A program made the position numbers and the translations under genes. A stretch of DNA of 64,000 nt from JBNKWA01 sp050299555. Its GTDB lineage: Bacteria; Pseudomonadota; Alphaproteobacteria; Rhodobacterales; Rhodobacteraceae. The DNA lies in NCBI GenBank assembly GCA_050299555.1, contig JBNKWA010000008.1:73803-137802 (forward strand). Direction: 5' to 3'. The notes beneath the pieces are model-generated. The model worked only from the letters and a program-made list of their open reading frames with translations, did not search any database and was not told the origin of the DNA. Position 1 is the first letter of the stretch; each line of letters opens with the position of its first letter. Positions 9,468-19,801 of the stretch are shown here, one piece after another.

Positions 9468-10558
9468 TGCCGCCCCGCCATGAAATCTTTCAACACTGCC
9501 GCGACCCGACCGCAGCCGGCCTCGTCCCCAATGGTGATGCGCAGGGCCTCCGGAAAGCCGTACCCCTTGACACGCCGCACTATGATGCCGGCATCGCGAA
9601 GCGCGGCGTCAGCGGCCACCGCCTCGGCCTCGGACGCAAAGCGGGCGAGGATGTAGTTGCCCTGGGACGGGTCCGAGGGGATGCCCACCGCCGCCAGTTC
9701 GGCCGCCAGCCGGTCCCGCCATTCCGCGTTGTGGCTGGCGCAGCGTTTCACCCAGGCGCGGTCACGCATCGCTGCCTCCGCCGTCACCTGCGCGGTGGTG
9801 GAAAGGTTGAACGGGCCGCGCACCCGGTTCAGCGCATCGATCACCGGCGCCGGGCCATAACCCCAGCCAATCCTCAGCCCGCCGAGCCCGTAGACCTTGG
9901 AGAAGGTCCTGGTCATGACAACGTTGGGCCGGCTGCCCGACAAGGCCTTGCCGGCATCGTAGTCGGGGTCGGTCACATACTCGGCATAGGCGCCGTCGAG
10001 CACCAGCAGGCACCCTTCGGGCAGCCCGTCCGCCAGCCGCGCCACCTGGTCCGCCGGCATCAGCGTGCCGGTGGGGTTGCCGGGGTTGGTGATGAACACC
10101 AGCCGCGTCCGTTCGGTCACCGCGCCCAGAACCGGCTCGACCACGACGCGCCGCTCACGCTCCGCCGCCATGACCGGGGTCGCCCCCGCCGCCAGGGCCG
10201 AGATGCGGTACATGGAAAAGCCGTGCTCGGTATAGACCACCTCGGTGCCCGGTCCGGCATAGACCTGGCAGAGAAAGGTGATGATCTCGTCCGATCCGTC
10301 GCCGCAGATGATGCGGTCGGGGTCAAGCCCCTCGACCTCGGCGATGGCGGCACGCAGCGCCTCGTGCCCGGACGACGGATAGATGTGCAGCGATGCCGCC
10401 GCCGCGCGATAGGCGGCATGGGCCGCCGGGCCGGTGCCGAAAGGGTTCTCGTTGGAACTGAGCTTGAGCACCTGCTCCCGGCCCGCAATCCGGCTTTCGC
10501 CACCGACGTAGGGCGCGATGTCGAGGATGCCCGGTTGCGGAGAGGGAGCGGATGGCAT
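9464..10558 (-). CDS. hisC: Histidinol-phosphate aminotransferase (possibly also aromatic)
   Basis: 364 residues, the usual HisC length. PLP-fold type I features are visible: [12 protein letters not shown] near the N-terminus, [22 protein letters not shown], and the cofactor lysine in [20 protein letters not shown]. It transaminates histidinol phosphate/imidazole acetol phosphate. Overlap with tyrC suggests an added role in phenylalanine/tyrosine transamination, which is inference from context. First gene of the three-gene operon; the ATG at 10558 is preceded by only a weak ribosome site. Confidence 0.92.
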   Translation of the reverse strand: MPSAPSPQPGILDIAPYVGGESRIAGREQVLKLSSNENPFGTGPAAHAAYRAAAASLHIYPSSGHEALRAAIAEVEGLDPDRIICGDGSDEIITFLCQVYAGPGTEVVYTEHGFSMYRISALAAGATPVMAAERERRVVVEPVLGAVTERTRLVFITNPGNPTGTLMPADQVARLADGLPEGCLLVLDGAYAEYVTDPDYDAGKALSGSRPNVVMTRTFSKVYGLGGLRIGWGYGPAPVIDALNRVRGPFNLSTTAQVTAEAAMRDRAWVKRCASHNAEWRDRLAAELAAVGIPSDPSQGNYILARFASEAEAVAADAALRDAGIIVRRVKGYGFPEALRITIGDEAGCGRVAAVLKDFMAGRQ

Positions 10559-10746
10559 GTCGGGGATTCCGGCGGCTGGCGAACCGCGCCCTTCTAGCGG
10601 CAGCGGGTGGGGAAGGGAACACCCCCAAAACGGGCCGCGCCCGAGGCCGCTCGCCGGTCCCCCCCTCGCGGAGGGATGCGAGGGCAGCCCGGCATCTGCG
10701 CGCCGATTGACGTGGCACGGGTGCCGCCCGGGCTCGATGCCGCCGG

Positions 10747-12981
10747 TCAGAAGAAGCTCTGCGGGTCGATATCTATGGCAACGCGGACATTGGGGGGCAG
10801 CTTCACCCCGGCCCGCCAGGCCGCCAGCGGCCCCTGTATCGCAACCCCCTTCGGCGCCTTGACCAGAAGCCGCATGCGATGCTGGCCGCGGATGCGGGCG
10901 ATCGGCGCCGGTGCAGGGCCGAAGACCTGGGCGCCGGCCCGGGTCAGGACCGGCGCCGTGGCAGCCAGCGCCTTGGCGGCCGCGCTCACCCGGTTGCCGT
11001 CGGCGCCGCTGACGATCACCCCGGCCATGCGGCCGTATGGCGGCGCCCCGGCGCGGGCGCGGGCAGCCGCCTCGGCGCGCCAGAAATCCTCGTCGGTGCC
11101 CTTCAGGATCGCCTGCATCACCGGATGCCCCGGCACGTGGGTCTGGATCAGCGCCAGCCCGGCACGGTCGGCGCGGCCGGCCCGCCCCGCCACCTGGTGG
11201 ACAAGCTGAAAGGTGCGCTCGGCCGCCCGCAGATCGCCGCCCTGCAGCCCCAGGTCGGCATCGATCACCCCAACCAGCGTCAGAAGCGGAAAGTTGTGCC
11301 CCTTGGCCACAAGCTGGGTGCCGATGACGATGTCCGCAGCGCCCTCGGCAATGGCCTCGATCCGCTCCTTCAGCGCCCGTGCGCTCATCGCCATGTCCGA
11401 GGACAGGACCGCCACCCGCGCCTCGGGGAAAAGCGATACCACCTCCTCAGCCAGCCGCTCCACCCCGGGGCCGAGCGCCATCAGCGTGCCTTCCTCACCG
11501 CAGGACGGACAGGCGGTGGGGATCGCCCGCTCGCGTCCGCACTGGTGGCAGACCAGCCGCTGGCGGAAACGATGCTCCACCATCCGCGCATCGCAATCCT
11601 CGCAGCCGATCTGGTGGCCGCAGGCCCGGCACAGTGTCAGGGGCGCATAGCCGCGCCGGTTAAGGAACAAGAGCGACTGCTCGCCCGCCGCAAGCCGCTG
11701 GCGGATCTCGGCCAGAAGCGTCGGCGACAACCAGCGCCCATGCTCCGGAGGGTCGGCGCGCAGATCGATGGCGCGCATCTGGGGCATGCGGGCGACGCCG
11801 AACCGCTCGGGCAGATCGAGCCGGGCATATTTCCCGGCCTCGGCATTGGCCCAGCTTTCCAGCGACGGCGTGGCCGAGGCCAGTACCACCGCCGCGCCTT
11901 CAATGGAGGCGCGCAGCACCGCCAGATCGCGGGCGTTGTAAAGCGCGCCGTCCTCCTGCTTGTAGGATGGGTCGTGTTCCTCGTCGACGACGATCAGCCC
12001 CAGCCGCGCATAGGGCAGGAACAGCGCCGACCGGGCACCGACCACAAGCTGTGCCTCGCCCGAAGCCACGGCGGCCCAGTTCCGCCGACGCTCGCCGGGG
12101 CCGACGCCGGAGTGCCACTCCGCCGGCCGGGCGCCGAACCGAGCCTCGACCCGGGCGATGAAGCCGGCAGTCAGTGCAATTTCCGGCAGTAGAACCAGTG
12201 CCTGCCGTCCGGCCTTCAGCGCTTCCGCCACAGCCTCGAGATAGACCTCGGTCTTGCCCGAGCCGGTAACGCCCTTCAAGAGCGTGGTGCCATAGCCGCC
12301 GGCCCTGACCGCGCTCATGAGCACCGAGGCCGCCTGCCCCTGGTCCGCCGACAACGCCTTGCCCGCACGGGCAGCATCGAGGCGTGGCATCGGCATCTCG
12401 CGCGGGGCGGCGGCCTCGCTCACCGCGCCGTGTTCCACCAGGCCCCGGACCACCCCGGTCGAAACCGAGGCCGCCGCCGACAGCTCGGTCAGCGTCAGGC
12501 CGGCGCCGCCATGCTCGGCCAGCACCTCCAGCACCCGCCGCCGGGCCGGTGTCATCCGCTCCGGCTCGCCGGACCCGGGCCGATAGACCTTGCGCATGCC
12601 CGGTGGCTCGCCCAATCCCGGCACCCTTGTGGCCAGCCGCAGCATAGCGGCAATCGGCGTCAGCGTGTAGTCGGCGGCGCGGTCGAGGAAGGCCTGCATC
12701 GCCGGCCGCATGAGCGGGACGTCCAGCACCGCACTCACTGCCTTGATCTTGCTGGGGTCCAGTCCGCCTTCACCCGGCCCCCAGACAACACCCAAGACCT
12801 GCCGCGGCCCCAGCGGCACCGCGACGAAGGCACCGCGGCGAACCCCGCCCTCGGGCGCACGATAATCCAGCGGGCCCAGCGGCTCTGTCGTGACCACCGA
12901 AATCAGTGCACCCGCGGAAAAGGCACGCGGAACATCCGCGCCACCTTCGATTGTACGGTTTCCTCCCCCCTGGGCTTGCAT
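10747..12981 (-). CDS. priA: Primosomal replication restart helicase PriA
   Basis: About 744 residues from the ATG at 12981. The frame stays open far upstream, antisense to fsa, but that part is not PriA-like. A strong GGGGGGAGG lies inside the first codons, so the true start may be a rarer codon a little downstream. Visible features are the N-terminal 3'-end-binding domain ([20 protein letters not shown]), Walker [31 protein letters not shown], and eight zinc-binding Cys between [13 protein letters not shown] and CPSCGEE. The helicase C-terminal [10 protein letters not shown] motif follows. PriA reloads the replisome at stalled forks. Confidence 0.93.
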   Translation of the reverse strand: MQAQGGGNRTIEGGADVPRAFSAGALISVVTTEPLGPLDYRAPEGGVRRGAFVAVPLGPRQVLGVVWGPGEGGLDPSKIKAVSAVLDVPLMRPAMQAFLDRAADYTLTPIAAMLRLATRVPGLGEPPGMRKVYRPGSGEPERMTPARRRVLEVLAEHGGAGLTLTELSAAASVSTGVVRGLVEHGAVSEAAAPREMPMPRLDAARAGKALSADQGQAASVLMSAVRAGGYGTTLLKGVTGSGKTEVYLEAVAEALKAGRQALVLLPEIALTAGFIARVEARFGARPAEWHSGVGPGERRRNWAAVASGEAQLVVGARSALFLPYARLGLIVVDEEHDPSYKQEDGALYNARDLAVLRASIEGAAVVLASATPSLESWANAEAGKYARLDLPERFGVARMPQMRAIDLRADPPEHGRWLSPTLLAEIRQRLAAGEQSLLFLNRRGYAPLTLCRACGHQIGCEDCDARMVEHRFRQRLVCHQCGRERAIPTACPSCGEEGTLMALGPGVERLAEEVVSLFPEARVAVLSSDMAMSARALKERIEAIAEGAADIVIGTQLVAKGHNFPLLTLVGVIDADLGLQGGDLRAAERTFQLVHQVAGRAGRADRAGLALIQTHVPGHPVMQAILKGTDEDFWRAEAAARARAGAPPYGRMAGVIVSGADGNRVSAAAKALAATAPVLTRAGAQVFGPAPAPIARIRGQHRMRLLVKAPKGVAIQGPLAAWRAGVKLPPNVRVAIDIDPQSFF

Positions 12982-13062
12982 TACTCTGGGCCAGACGGCA
13001 CAGACGCAGCAAACGCGCCCGCCAACGCATCCGCAACCACAAGAAAAACGGACCCCGACGCC

Positions 13063-13716
13063 ATGAAATTCTTCCTCGATACAGCCAATGTGGACGAGAT
13101 CGCCGAACTGCACGAGATGGGCATGGTCGACGGCGTAACCACCAACCCCTCGCTGATCCTGAAATCCGGCCGCGACATCGCCGAAGTCACAAAGCAGATC
13201 TGCGACATCGTCAAGGGCCCGGTCAGCGCCGAGACCGTGGCCACCGACGCCGAAGGCATGATCGCCGAAGGCCACAAGCTTGCCAAGATCGCCGACAACA
13301 TCACCATCAAGGTCCCCCTGACCTGGGCCGGGCTGAAGGCCTGCAAGGTGCTGTCCGGCGAAGGCCGCATGGTCAATGTCACGCTGTGCTTCTCCGCCAA
13401 CCAGGCGCTGCTGGCGGCCAAGGCCGGGGCCACCTTCATCAGCCCCTTCGTGGGCCGGCTGGACGACATCCACCTCGACGGCATGGAACTGATCTCCGAC
13501 ATTCGCGAGATCTACGACAACTACGACTTCAAGACCCAGATCCTCGCCGCGTCGATCCGCACCGTGAACCATGTCTCCGAAGCAGCCAGGATCGGCGCCG
13601 ACGTGGCCACCATGCCCGCCGGCGTGATGAAGAAACTGGCCGACCACCCGCTGACCGACAAGGGCCTCGAGCAGTTCCTCAAGGACTGGGCCAAGACCGG
13701 GCAGTCGATTGTCTGA
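13063..13716 (+). CDS. fsa: Transaldolase / fructose-6-phosphate aldolase family
   Basis: 217 residues, the length of the short TalC/FSA subfamily. [13 protein letters not shown], the [12 protein letters not shown] loop, the Schiff-base lysine in [15 protein letters not shown], and the [13 protein letters not shown] and [12 protein letters not shown] strands are all present. It transfers dihydroxyacetone units in the non-oxidative pentose phosphate pathway; whether it acts as transaldolase or aldolase cannot be decided here. It sits between divergent priA and the DUF484 gene, an arrangement common in Rhodobacterales. Confidence 0.92.
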   Translation: MKFFLDTANVDEIAELHEMGMVDGVTTNPSLILKSGRDIAEVTKQICDIVKGPVSAETVATDAEGMIAEGHKLAKIADNITIKVPLTWAGLKACKVLSGEGRMVNVTLCFSANQALLAAKAGATFISPFVGRLDDIHLDGMELISDIREIYDNYDFKTQILAASIRTVNHVSEAARIGADVATMPAGVMKKLADHPLTDKGLEQFLKDWAKTGQSIV

Positions 13717-13732
13717 GGGGAGCCCCGCCACC

Positions 13733-14452
13733 GTGAGCGAGCCCGGTGAGAAGAACGCGGCGATCGAGGTGCTGAAGCGCCGCATCATCGACAACCCTGG
13801 GCTGATCCTCGGGGATCGTGACGTGATGCGGGCGCTGGTCGAGGCCGACGGCCTGCCTGACAATCGCAACGTGGTCGATCTGCGCGGCCGGCTGGTGGAG
13901 CGGCTGGAGGAGCGGCTCGACCGGCTGGAGGAGACCCACCGTTCGGTGATCGCCGCGGCCTACGAGAATCTCGCTGGCACCAATCAGGTCCACAGGGCCG
14001 CGCTGGCGATCCTCGAGCCGACCGACTTCGAGGGCTTCCTGAAGGTGCTGGCCCATGACGTGTCGAACATCCTGTCGATCGACGTCATCAAGCTGGCCAT
14101 CGAGACCGCCCATGCCGAAGCCGGCAGCTTTCTCGGCCCCAAGGGCGAATTGCACGAGATCGTCGTCGCCCTGCCCCGCCACGGCGTGCGCGGCTACATC
14201 GGCGGCGGCGGAACCCCGGCGCGGGTGACCTTGCGCGAATGCGGCCCGGCGGCCGAGGGGCTCTACGGCGCCGACCGCGACTGGGTGCGCTCCGAAGCCG
14301 TGCTCAAGCTCGACCTCGGGCCGGGGCGGCTGCCGGCGTTGCTGGCCTTCGGAGCCGAGGATTCCCAGCGCTTCCACCCCGAGCAGGGGGTGGACCTGCT
14401 GAAATTCTTCGGCGGCGTGTTCGAGCGGGTACTGAAGCGCTGGCTGGGATGA
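13733..14452 (+). CDS. DUF484 family (GAF-like) protein
   Basis: 239 residues from the GTG at 13733, which follows GAGGGGAG (13715-13722); a TTG at 13709 overlapping the fsa stop is less likely. An N-terminal helical region with an acidic/Arg heptad (RLVERLEERLDRLEETHR) precedes a GAF-like domain ending LLKFFGGVFERVLKRWLG. DUF484 genes are typically located next to xerC, as here: its stop overlaps the xerC ATG. A helper role for XerC has been supposed but is not established. Confidence 0.85.
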   Translation: MSEPGEKNAAIEVLKRRIIDNPGLILGDRDVMRALVEADGLPDNRNVVDLRGRLVERLEERLDRLEETHRSVIAAAYENLAGTNQVHRAALAILEPTDFEGFLKVLAHDVSNILSIDVIKLAIETAHAEAGSFLGPKGELHEIVVALPRHGVRGYIGGGGTPARVTLRECGPAAEGLYGADRDWVRSEAVLKLDLGPGRLPALLAFGAEDSQRFHPEQGVDLLKFFGGVFERVLKRWLG

Positions 14453-15402
14453 GCCGGCCCGGCGCTCCCGATGCCGAAGGCAGCGCCGGGGCGCTTTCGC
14501 TGGTCGAGACCTGGCTGGCCTCCGAAGCTGCGGTCAAGAACCGCAGTCCGAAGACGGTCACCGCCTACCGCCGCGACCTGCAGGAATTCCTGGGGTTTCT
14601 CGGCCGGCACTGGGGCGGACCCGCCGGCCTGGGCGCGCTTTCCGGCATCGCACCTGCCGATCTGCGCGCCTGGGTGGCGCATCTCCGGGGCCGCGGTCTC
14701 GATCCGCGCTCGGTCGCCCGCGCCCAGTCGGCGGTGCGGGGGTTCTTCGCCTGGCTCGGCCGCGTGCACGGGCTCCAGGCGCCCGCGGTCGCCGGCATGC
14801 GCGGTCCCCGGCTGAAGCCGCGCCTGCCCCGACCGGTGACCGCTGAGGCGGCCAAGTCGCTGATCGACACCGTCGAGCTTGACCACCCCGAGCCCTGGAT
14901 CGCCGCCCGCGACGTGGCTGTGGCAACGCTGCTCTACGGCTCGGGCCTTCGCATCTCCGAGGCACTGGGGCTGACCCGGGCTTCTGCGCCGCTGCCCGAG
15001 ATGCTGAACGTCCGTGGCAAGGGCGGCAAGGAGCGGCTGGTGCCGGTCCTGCCTGCGGCGCGCGAGGCAGTGGACGCCTATCTGAAGCTCTGCCCCCATG
15101 GGGTGCCTGCCGAGGGGCCGCTCTTTGTCGGTGCCCGCGGGGGGGCGCTGAACCCACGCCAGGTGCAGGCGGTCGTTGCCCGCGCCCGGGCGCGCCTCGG
15201 CCTACCCGAAAGCGCAACGCCACATGCGCTCAGGCATTCCTTCGCCACCCATCTGCTGGCGGCCGGAGGCGATCTGCGAACCATCCAGGAGCTTCTCGGT
15301 CACGCCTCGCTGGCCACCACCCAGGGCTATACCGGTGTCGACGAGGCCCGGCTGCTGGAGGTCTATGCCCGCGCCCATCCCCGCGCCCGGCATCAGGATT
15401 GA
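14449..15402 (+). CDS. xerC: Site-specific tyrosine recombinase XerC
   Basis: 317 residues. The catalytic set is visible: Arg in YGSGLRISEAL (about R168), Lys in VRGKGGKERLVPV, His-x-x-Arg in PHALRHSFATHLL (about H259/R262), His in ELLGHASLATTQ (about H285) and the nucleophile Tyr about nine residues later in QGYTGV (about Y294). The N-terminal SAM-like core-binding domain spans residues about 15-110. XerC acts with XerD at dif to resolve chromosome dimers. It overlaps the DUF484 gene by ATGA. This is the housekeeping recombinase, not evidence of an integrated element. Confidence 0.93.
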   Translation: MSRPGAPDAEGSAGALSLVETWLASEAAVKNRSPKTVTAYRRDLQEFLGFLGRHWGGPAGLGALSGIAPADLRAWVAHLRGRGLDPRSVARAQSAVRGFFAWLGRVHGLQAPAVAGMRGPRLKPRLPRPVTAEAAKSLIDTVELDHPEPWIAARDVAVATLLYGSGLRISEALGLTRASAPLPEMLNVRGKGGKERLVPVLPAAREAVDAYLKLCPHGVPAEGPLFVGARGGALNPRQVQAVVARARARLGLPESATPHALRHSFATHLLAAGGDLRTIQELLGHASLATTQGYTGVDEARLLEVYARAHPRARHQD

Positions 15403-15713
15403 GCGGAACACCATTCCCCGGCGACGCCGCCGCGCTCCAGGCGGCCCTTTCGCCCGCCACCGGCTCCTCTCGTGACCCGGCCCCGCAACAACGCCGGCGC
15501 GCCCGTCTTCCCGGCTCAAGCCCTCCGGCGTCCATAGACCGTCAGGCCAAAAGGGGCAGAGCCCCGCGGCTCCCGCCTGTCGGCCCCCGGGATGCGCCGG
15601 TCAGGCCAGTGGCCGCCGCTGCCGGCCCGGGACATCGCTGCCGATTGCGCGCGCTGCATTTGCCCGCTAGCCTCGTTCGCCTGACCACATACCAGGTGCA
15701 GACGGAGGCAGGG
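15403..15713. other. Intergenic region without a recognised gene
   Basis: 311 bases after xerC. No frame here has gene-like composition. It is GC-rich with short local inverted repeats (for example GGGGC near 15552 pairing with nearby GCCCC), and ends in the ribosome site of the small lipoprotein (GGAGGCAGGG just before 15714). A promoter for that gene must lie in its right half, but I cannot point to convincing boxes. Confidence 0.5.
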
Positions 15714-15968
15714 ATGAAGGTGCTGGCAATTGCGACGGCATTCGGCACGGCGGTTGCGCTGGGCGGATGCACTCAACCCCAATCCGGCGTCGACGCGAAC
15801 TGCGCCGGCGCCGTGCTGGGCGGTGCGGCCGTCGGCGGAATCATCGGCGACCAGTTCGGCAAGGGTACGGGCGGAAACCTGATGACCGCGGCCGGCGTGG
15901 CTGCCGGCGCTGCGGCTGGCGCACAGGCTGCATGCCCGCGCAACGTCAAGCCGTTCCCCAACGCCTGA
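15714..15968 (+). CDS. Small glycine-zipper lipoprotein
   Basis: 84 residues from an ATG preceded by GGAGGCAGGG. The N-terminal signal ends in a lipobox (VALGGCTQ), so the mature protein should be a lipid-anchored peptide starting at Cys about 19. A glycine-zipper membrane segment (GAVLGGAAVGGIIGDQFGKG and AAGVAAGAAAGAQA) resembles the 17-kDa antigen / YMGG-type outer-membrane lipoproteins. Two further Cys occur in the mature part. Function unknown. Confidence 0.72.
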   Translation: MKVLAIATAFGTAVALGGCTQPQSGVDANCAGAVLGGAAVGGIIGDQFGKGTGGNLMTAAGVAAGAAAGAQAACPRNVKPFPNA

Positions 15969-16170
15969 CGCTCGGCGGGCCCAATCGTCGCCCCATGGCG
16001 GTCGGTGTGCAGCCGCCCAGCGCAGGGTGGCCGGCGCTGCCACGCCGGACGGACCGATTGCAGATCAGTCTGCCACCTGATCGGGCCGCCCGGGCAGGGG
16101 CTTGCCGCAATGGCCGCTTTGCCACATCCTCCGCAACCGGGAAACAACGCCGATCCGAGGGAGTGCCGCC

Positions 16171-16971
16171 ATGACCGTCCGCCCCATCCGCCCTGTCCTC
16201 GCCGCCATCGCCCTGCTTGCCGCGGCCGGTCCGGCGCTGGCCGTCGACCTGCCGGACCTTGCCGGCCGCGAGGTCGCGGTGGTGACCGAGAACGCCTATC
16301 CGCCGCTGCAGTTCGTCGATCCCAAGTCCGGCGATGCGATCGGCTGGGAATACGACGCCATGGCCGAAATCGCCAAGCGGCTGAACATGACGGTCAGCTA
16401 CCTCAACACAAGTTGGGACGCGATGATCCCGGCGGTCAGCGAAGGCCAGTACGATGTCGGCATGACCGGCATCACCATCCGCGACGACCGCAAGGAGAAG
16501 GTGGATTTCTCCGACCCCTACATGGTCTCGCAGATGATGATGATCGTGCGCGGCGACGAGGAACGCTTCGCCGATGCCGCCGGCTTTGCCGCCGATCCCG
16601 ACCTTCTGATGTCGGCCCAGCCGGGCACCACGCCCTTCTATGTCGGCGTCTACGAGGTGCTGGACGGTGACGAGGCCAACCCCCGGATCAAGACGTTCGA
16701 GACCTTCGGTGCCTCGCTGGAGGCGCTGCGGTCCGGCGACGTCGACCTGACGCTGTCGGACAGCACCGCCGCCAACGGCTACGTCGCCGCCTCCGACGGC
16801 GGGCTCAAGATCATCGGCGAGCCGCTCGGGACCGAGGAGTTTGGCTTCATCTTCCCCAAGGGCTCGGACCTGGTGGAACCGATCAACGCCGCCATCGCCT
16901 CGATGCGCGAGGACGGAACGCTGGATGCGCTGAACAAGAAGTGGTTCCTCGACTACAAGCTCGGCGAATAA
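16171..16971 (+). CDS. Amino-acid-type ABC transporter substrate-binding protein
   Basis: 266 residues with a signal peptide cleaved near AGPALA-VD. The type-2 periplasmic binding fold is evident: [42 protein letters not shown], and [12 protein letters not shown], followed by hinge and second-lobe segments. These are hallmarks of polar amino acid binding proteins (family 3). The permease starts 10 bases downstream, so the two form an operon. No ATPase gene is adjacent. The ligand is not deducible. Confidence 0.87.
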   Translation: MTVRPIRPVLAAIALLAAAGPALAVDLPDLAGREVAVVTENAYPPLQFVDPKSGDAIGWEYDAMAEIAKRLNMTVSYLNTSWDAMIPAVSEGQYDVGMTGITIRDDRKEKVDFSDPYMVSQMMMIVRGDEERFADAAGFAADPDLLMSAQPGTTPFYVGVYEVLDGDEANPRIKTFETFGASLEALRSGDVDLTLSDSTAANGYVAASDGGLKIIGEPLGTEEFGFIFPKGSDLVEPINAAIASMREDGTLDALNKKWFLDYKLGE

Positions 16972-16980
16972 GGCGCCCGC

Positions 16981-17793
16981 GTGACGCGCCCGGCGGCGAC
17001 CCCGGGTCAGGACTTCCCGTGGTGGCTCGTCGCCTGCGGCGCGATGTTCGCTGCCGCCTTCGCCGGCATCTGGGCGAGCCCGCTTTATGCCGCCATCCTG
17101 GCAGCGGTGTGGAAGGGTCTCGGCATCACCGTCTTCGTCTCGGTGGCAGCCTTCGCGCTCGCCACCGGCCTCGGCCTGGTTCTGGCGCTGGGTCTGATGG
17201 CGCCCCATGTGGCGATCCGTCAGACGGCCCGCTTCGTGATCGAGGTGGTGCGCGGCATCCCGATCATCGTGCTCCTTCTCTACGTCGCCTTCGTCGGCGG
17301 CCCGGCGCTGGTTGCCCTCTGGAACTGGTGCGGCGGCCTTTTCGGCGCCGAACCGATCCGCCCTCGCGATCTGTCGCTGATGTGGCGCGCGATCATCGCG
17401 CTGATGATCGGCTATGCGCCCTACATCGCCGAGGTCTTCCGTGCCGGCTTCGAGGCGGTGGACAAGGGCCAGATCGAGGCCGCCAAGGCACTCGGCCTCC
17501 GCCCCGGCCAGCGCTTCCGCCTGATCGTGCTGCCTCAGGCGGTCAAGATCATGGCCCCGCCGCTCGGCAACTTCTTCATCGCGCTGATCAAGGACAGCGC
17601 CCTGGTCTCGGTCCTCGGAGTCGCCGACATCACCCAGCTCGGCAAACTCTATGCCTCGGGCTCGTTCCGCTATCTTGAGACCTACAACGTCGTGACCTTG
17701 GTCTATCTGGTGCTGACCATCGGCCTGTCGCTATTGCTGAGGGCGCTGGAGAGGCGACTCAATCGGGCCGGCGCGCACCCGGGCGAGCCGTAA
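16981..17793 (+). CDS. Amino-acid-type ABC transporter permease
   Basis: 270 residues from a GTG at 16981. Several membrane helices are visible, with the HisM/GlnP-type segments GLGITVFVSVAAFALATGLG and EVVRGIPIIVLLLYVAF, and the EAA coupling loop EAAKALGLRPGQRFRLIVLPQ. One permease of this family can work as a homodimer. It forms a pair with the binding protein upstream; the usual third member, an ATPase, is missing at this locus, so a distant or shared ATPase must serve it. Confidence 0.88.
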   Translation: MTRPAATPGQDFPWWLVACGAMFAAAFAGIWASPLYAAILAAVWKGLGITVFVSVAAFALATGLGLVLALGLMAPHVAIRQTARFVIEVVRGIPIIVLLLYVAFVGGPALVALWNWCGGLFGAEPIRPRDLSLMWRAIIALMIGYAPYIAEVFRAGFEAVDKGQIEAAKALGLRPGQRFRLIVLPQAVKIMAPPLGNFFIALIKDSALVSVLGVADITQLGKLYASGSFRYLETYNVVTLVYLVLTIGLSLLLRALERRLNRAGAHPGEP

Positions 17794-17870
17794 TCGCGGC
17801 CATCATCCGGGCTTGTGCTGGCCGCCGGCTTGCCTTTCAAAGGCGACGGATTTCTGGTTAAGGGGTGCCA

Positions 17871-18569
17871 ATGTCGCCGTTCGTAAAGGCCTTCGCAGTC
17901 CATCTTTTCACCGCGACAGGTGCGCCTCTGGCACTGATGGCGATGCTGGCCGCAGGGCGGTCGGACTGGCCGATGATGTTCCTGTGGCTGCTTTTCGCGC
18001 TCCTGGTCGACGGCATCGACGGGCCCCTGGCGCGCCGGGTCGACGTGCGCCGCCACGCCCCGCAATGGGACGGCGTCCTGCTCGACCTCGTCATCGACTA
18101 TCTGACCTATGTCATCATTCCGGCCTATGCGCTGGCCGAGGCGAAGCTCATCGGTCCGGGCTGGAGCCTGGCGGCAGCGCTGTTGATCTGCGCAACCGGC
18201 GCGGTCTATTTCGCCGACACACGGATGAAGACTGCGGACTATTCCTTCTCGGGCTTTCCGGCCTGCTGGAACATGGTCATCCTGGTGCTGTTTTCGGTGG
18301 ATATCGGTTCCTGGGCGGCGATGATCCTGATCGTGGTCATCGCGCTGACCCAGTTCTTCTCGCTGAAATTCGTCCACCCGGTCAGGACCGACCGCTGGTA
18401 TCACGTCAACATCACCGCCATGATCGCCTGGGCCAGCTTCGCGGCGCTGGACACCTGGCTGTCCTTCCAGGGACCGCTCCTGGTCAAGGCCGGGCTGATC
18501 GTGGCCAGCCTCTATCTGCTCGGTGCCGGCATCACCCAGCAACTGATCCCCGAGCGAGATCGCGGCTGA
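17871..18569 (+). CDS. pcs: Phosphatidylcholine synthase (CDP-alcohol phosphatidyltransferase)
   Basis: 232 residues from the ATG at 17871 (AGGGG five bases upstream; a GTG at 17865 is possible). The CDP-alcohol phosphatidyltransferase motif is clear: DGIDGPLARRV, then WDGVLLDLVIDYLTYVIIP, which is the variant seen in bacterial Pcs enzymes that condense choline with CDP-diacylglycerol. About six to eight membrane helices follow. Pcs is found in alphaproteobacteria that take up choline. It stands alone between the ABC permease and ada. Confidence 0.88.
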   Translation: MSPFVKAFAVHLFTATGAPLALMAMLAAGRSDWPMMFLWLLFALLVDGIDGPLARRVDVRRHAPQWDGVLLDLVIDYLTYVIIPAYALAEAKLIGPGWSLAAALLICATGAVYFADTRMKTADYSFSGFPACWNMVILVLFSVDIGSWAAMILIVVIALTQFFSLKFVHPVRTDRWYHVNITAMIAWASFAALDTWLSFQGPLLVKAGLIVASLYLLGAGITQQLIPERDRG

Positions 18570-18641
18570 GCCGCGCGGAAATCCGAAATGGATGCCCGAT
18601 ATCCGGCGGCAACGCCGGGCGCGGCTGCTAGATTGGCGCCC

Positions 18642-19721
18642 ATGCTGTTCGATCTGCCAGACCATGACGCACTCTATCAGGCTCTGCTGCGGCGGGATGA
18701 CCGCTACGACGGTCAGGCCTATGTCTGCGTCTCCTCCACCGGCATCTTCTGTCGGCTGACCTGCCCCGCGCGCAAGCCGAAGGCCCAGAACTGCACTTTC
18801 TACGCCACGATCGGCGAGTGCATCGAGGCCGGGTACCGGCCCTGCAGGAAGTGCCATCCCATGCAACCGCCGGCATCGGCCGATCCCACAATCGGCGCCC
18901 TGCTTGCCGCCCTCGACGAGCGTCCCGACCTGCGCTGGTCAGAAGGGCACATCACCCAGATGGGCTTCGATCTTTCCACCGTGCGGCGCAGCTTCAAGCG
19001 CCAGTTCGGCATGACCTTTCTTGAGATGGCCCGGCAACGACGGCTGCGCGAAGGCTTCGAAAGCCTGTCCGGCGGCGCCAAGGTTATCACCGCCCAACAT
19101 GATGCGAGCTTCGAGTCGGCCAGCGCCTTTCGTGCCGCCTTCGCTCGGCTTCTGGGCTGCCCGCCCAAGGCCCTTGCGGGGGGTGCGACCTTGCTCGCCG
19201 ACTGGATCGCGACACCGCTCGGCGACATGATCGCCGTCAGCAGTGCCACGCATCTCCACCTTCTGGAATATATCGACCGCAAGGCCCTGCCGGCGGAACT
19301 GAAGACGCTGCGCGTGGCCGCCAGGGGCGATCTCGGCATCGGCCGCCACCCGCCGACCGCGCAGGTGGAGGCGGAACTTGCCGCCTTCTTCGACGGCCGG
19401 TCGGCAACGTTTAGCACGCCGCTCGCGCCCCATGGCAGTGCATTTTCCCGGCAGGTCTGGGACGAGCTGCGCCGCATTCCGGCCGGCACCACCTGCAGCT
19501 ACTCGGAAATAGCCCGCCGCATCGGCCGCCCCACGGCCACCCGGGCGGTGGCCCGCGCCAACGGGGCGAACCCGATCGCGCTGGTGATCCCCTGTCACCG
19601 GGTCATCGGCGCCGACGGATCGCTGACCGGCTACGGTGGCGGGCTGTGGCGCAAGCAGCGGCTGATCGAGATCGAACGCCAGTACCGGCGCGAACCGACC
19701 GAGGTCACCGCGACCGGCTGA
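18642..19721 (+). CDS. ada: Ada-type DNA alkylation repair protein and transcription factor
   Basis: 359 residues from the ATG at 18642 (MLFDLPDHDALYQALLRRDD); an ATG at 18588 adds residues with no family match. The order is: N-terminal zinc domain with FCRLTCPARKPKAQNC and GYRPCRKCHP (methylphosphotriester acceptor Cys), AraC-type helix-turn-helix region (about 90-180), and C-terminal O6-methylguanine methyltransferase with the acceptor in VIPCHRVIGADG. Ada repairs alkylated DNA and switches on its own regulon. A second methyltransferase (ogt) lies 1.1 kb downstream on the other strand. Confidence 0.92.
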   Translation: MLFDLPDHDALYQALLRRDDRYDGQAYVCVSSTGIFCRLTCPARKPKAQNCTFYATIGECIEAGYRPCRKCHPMQPPASADPTIGALLAALDERPDLRWSEGHITQMGFDLSTVRRSFKRQFGMTFLEMARQRRLREGFESLSGGAKVITAQHDASFESASAFRAAFARLLGCPPKALAGGATLLADWIATPLGDMIAVSSATHLHLLEYIDRKALPAELKTLRVAARGDLGIGRHPPTAQVEAELAAFFDGRSATFSTPLAPHGSAFSRQVWDELRRIPAGTTCSYSEIARRIGRPTATRAVARANGANPIALVIPCHRVIGADGSLTGYGGGLWRKQRLIEIERQYRREPTEVTATG

Positions 19722-19801
19722 CCACGCCGCCGCGCGATGGCCTCCGCCAATCGTTCTCCGCCTGGCCTCTTGCGACCGTCACCGCCGACGGGGGGCCTCT
19801 T

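Noticed and set aside
12906..13869. Extended N-terminus of PriA and plus-strand frame 12906-13736
   Set aside because: Both overlap the well supported fsa gene and have no family resemblance; PriA similarity begins only near 12960.
14449..15402. Integrase of a prophage or genomic island
   Set aside because: Sequence and DUF484 neighbour identify the chromosomal XerC; no attachment-site repeats or phage genes nearby.
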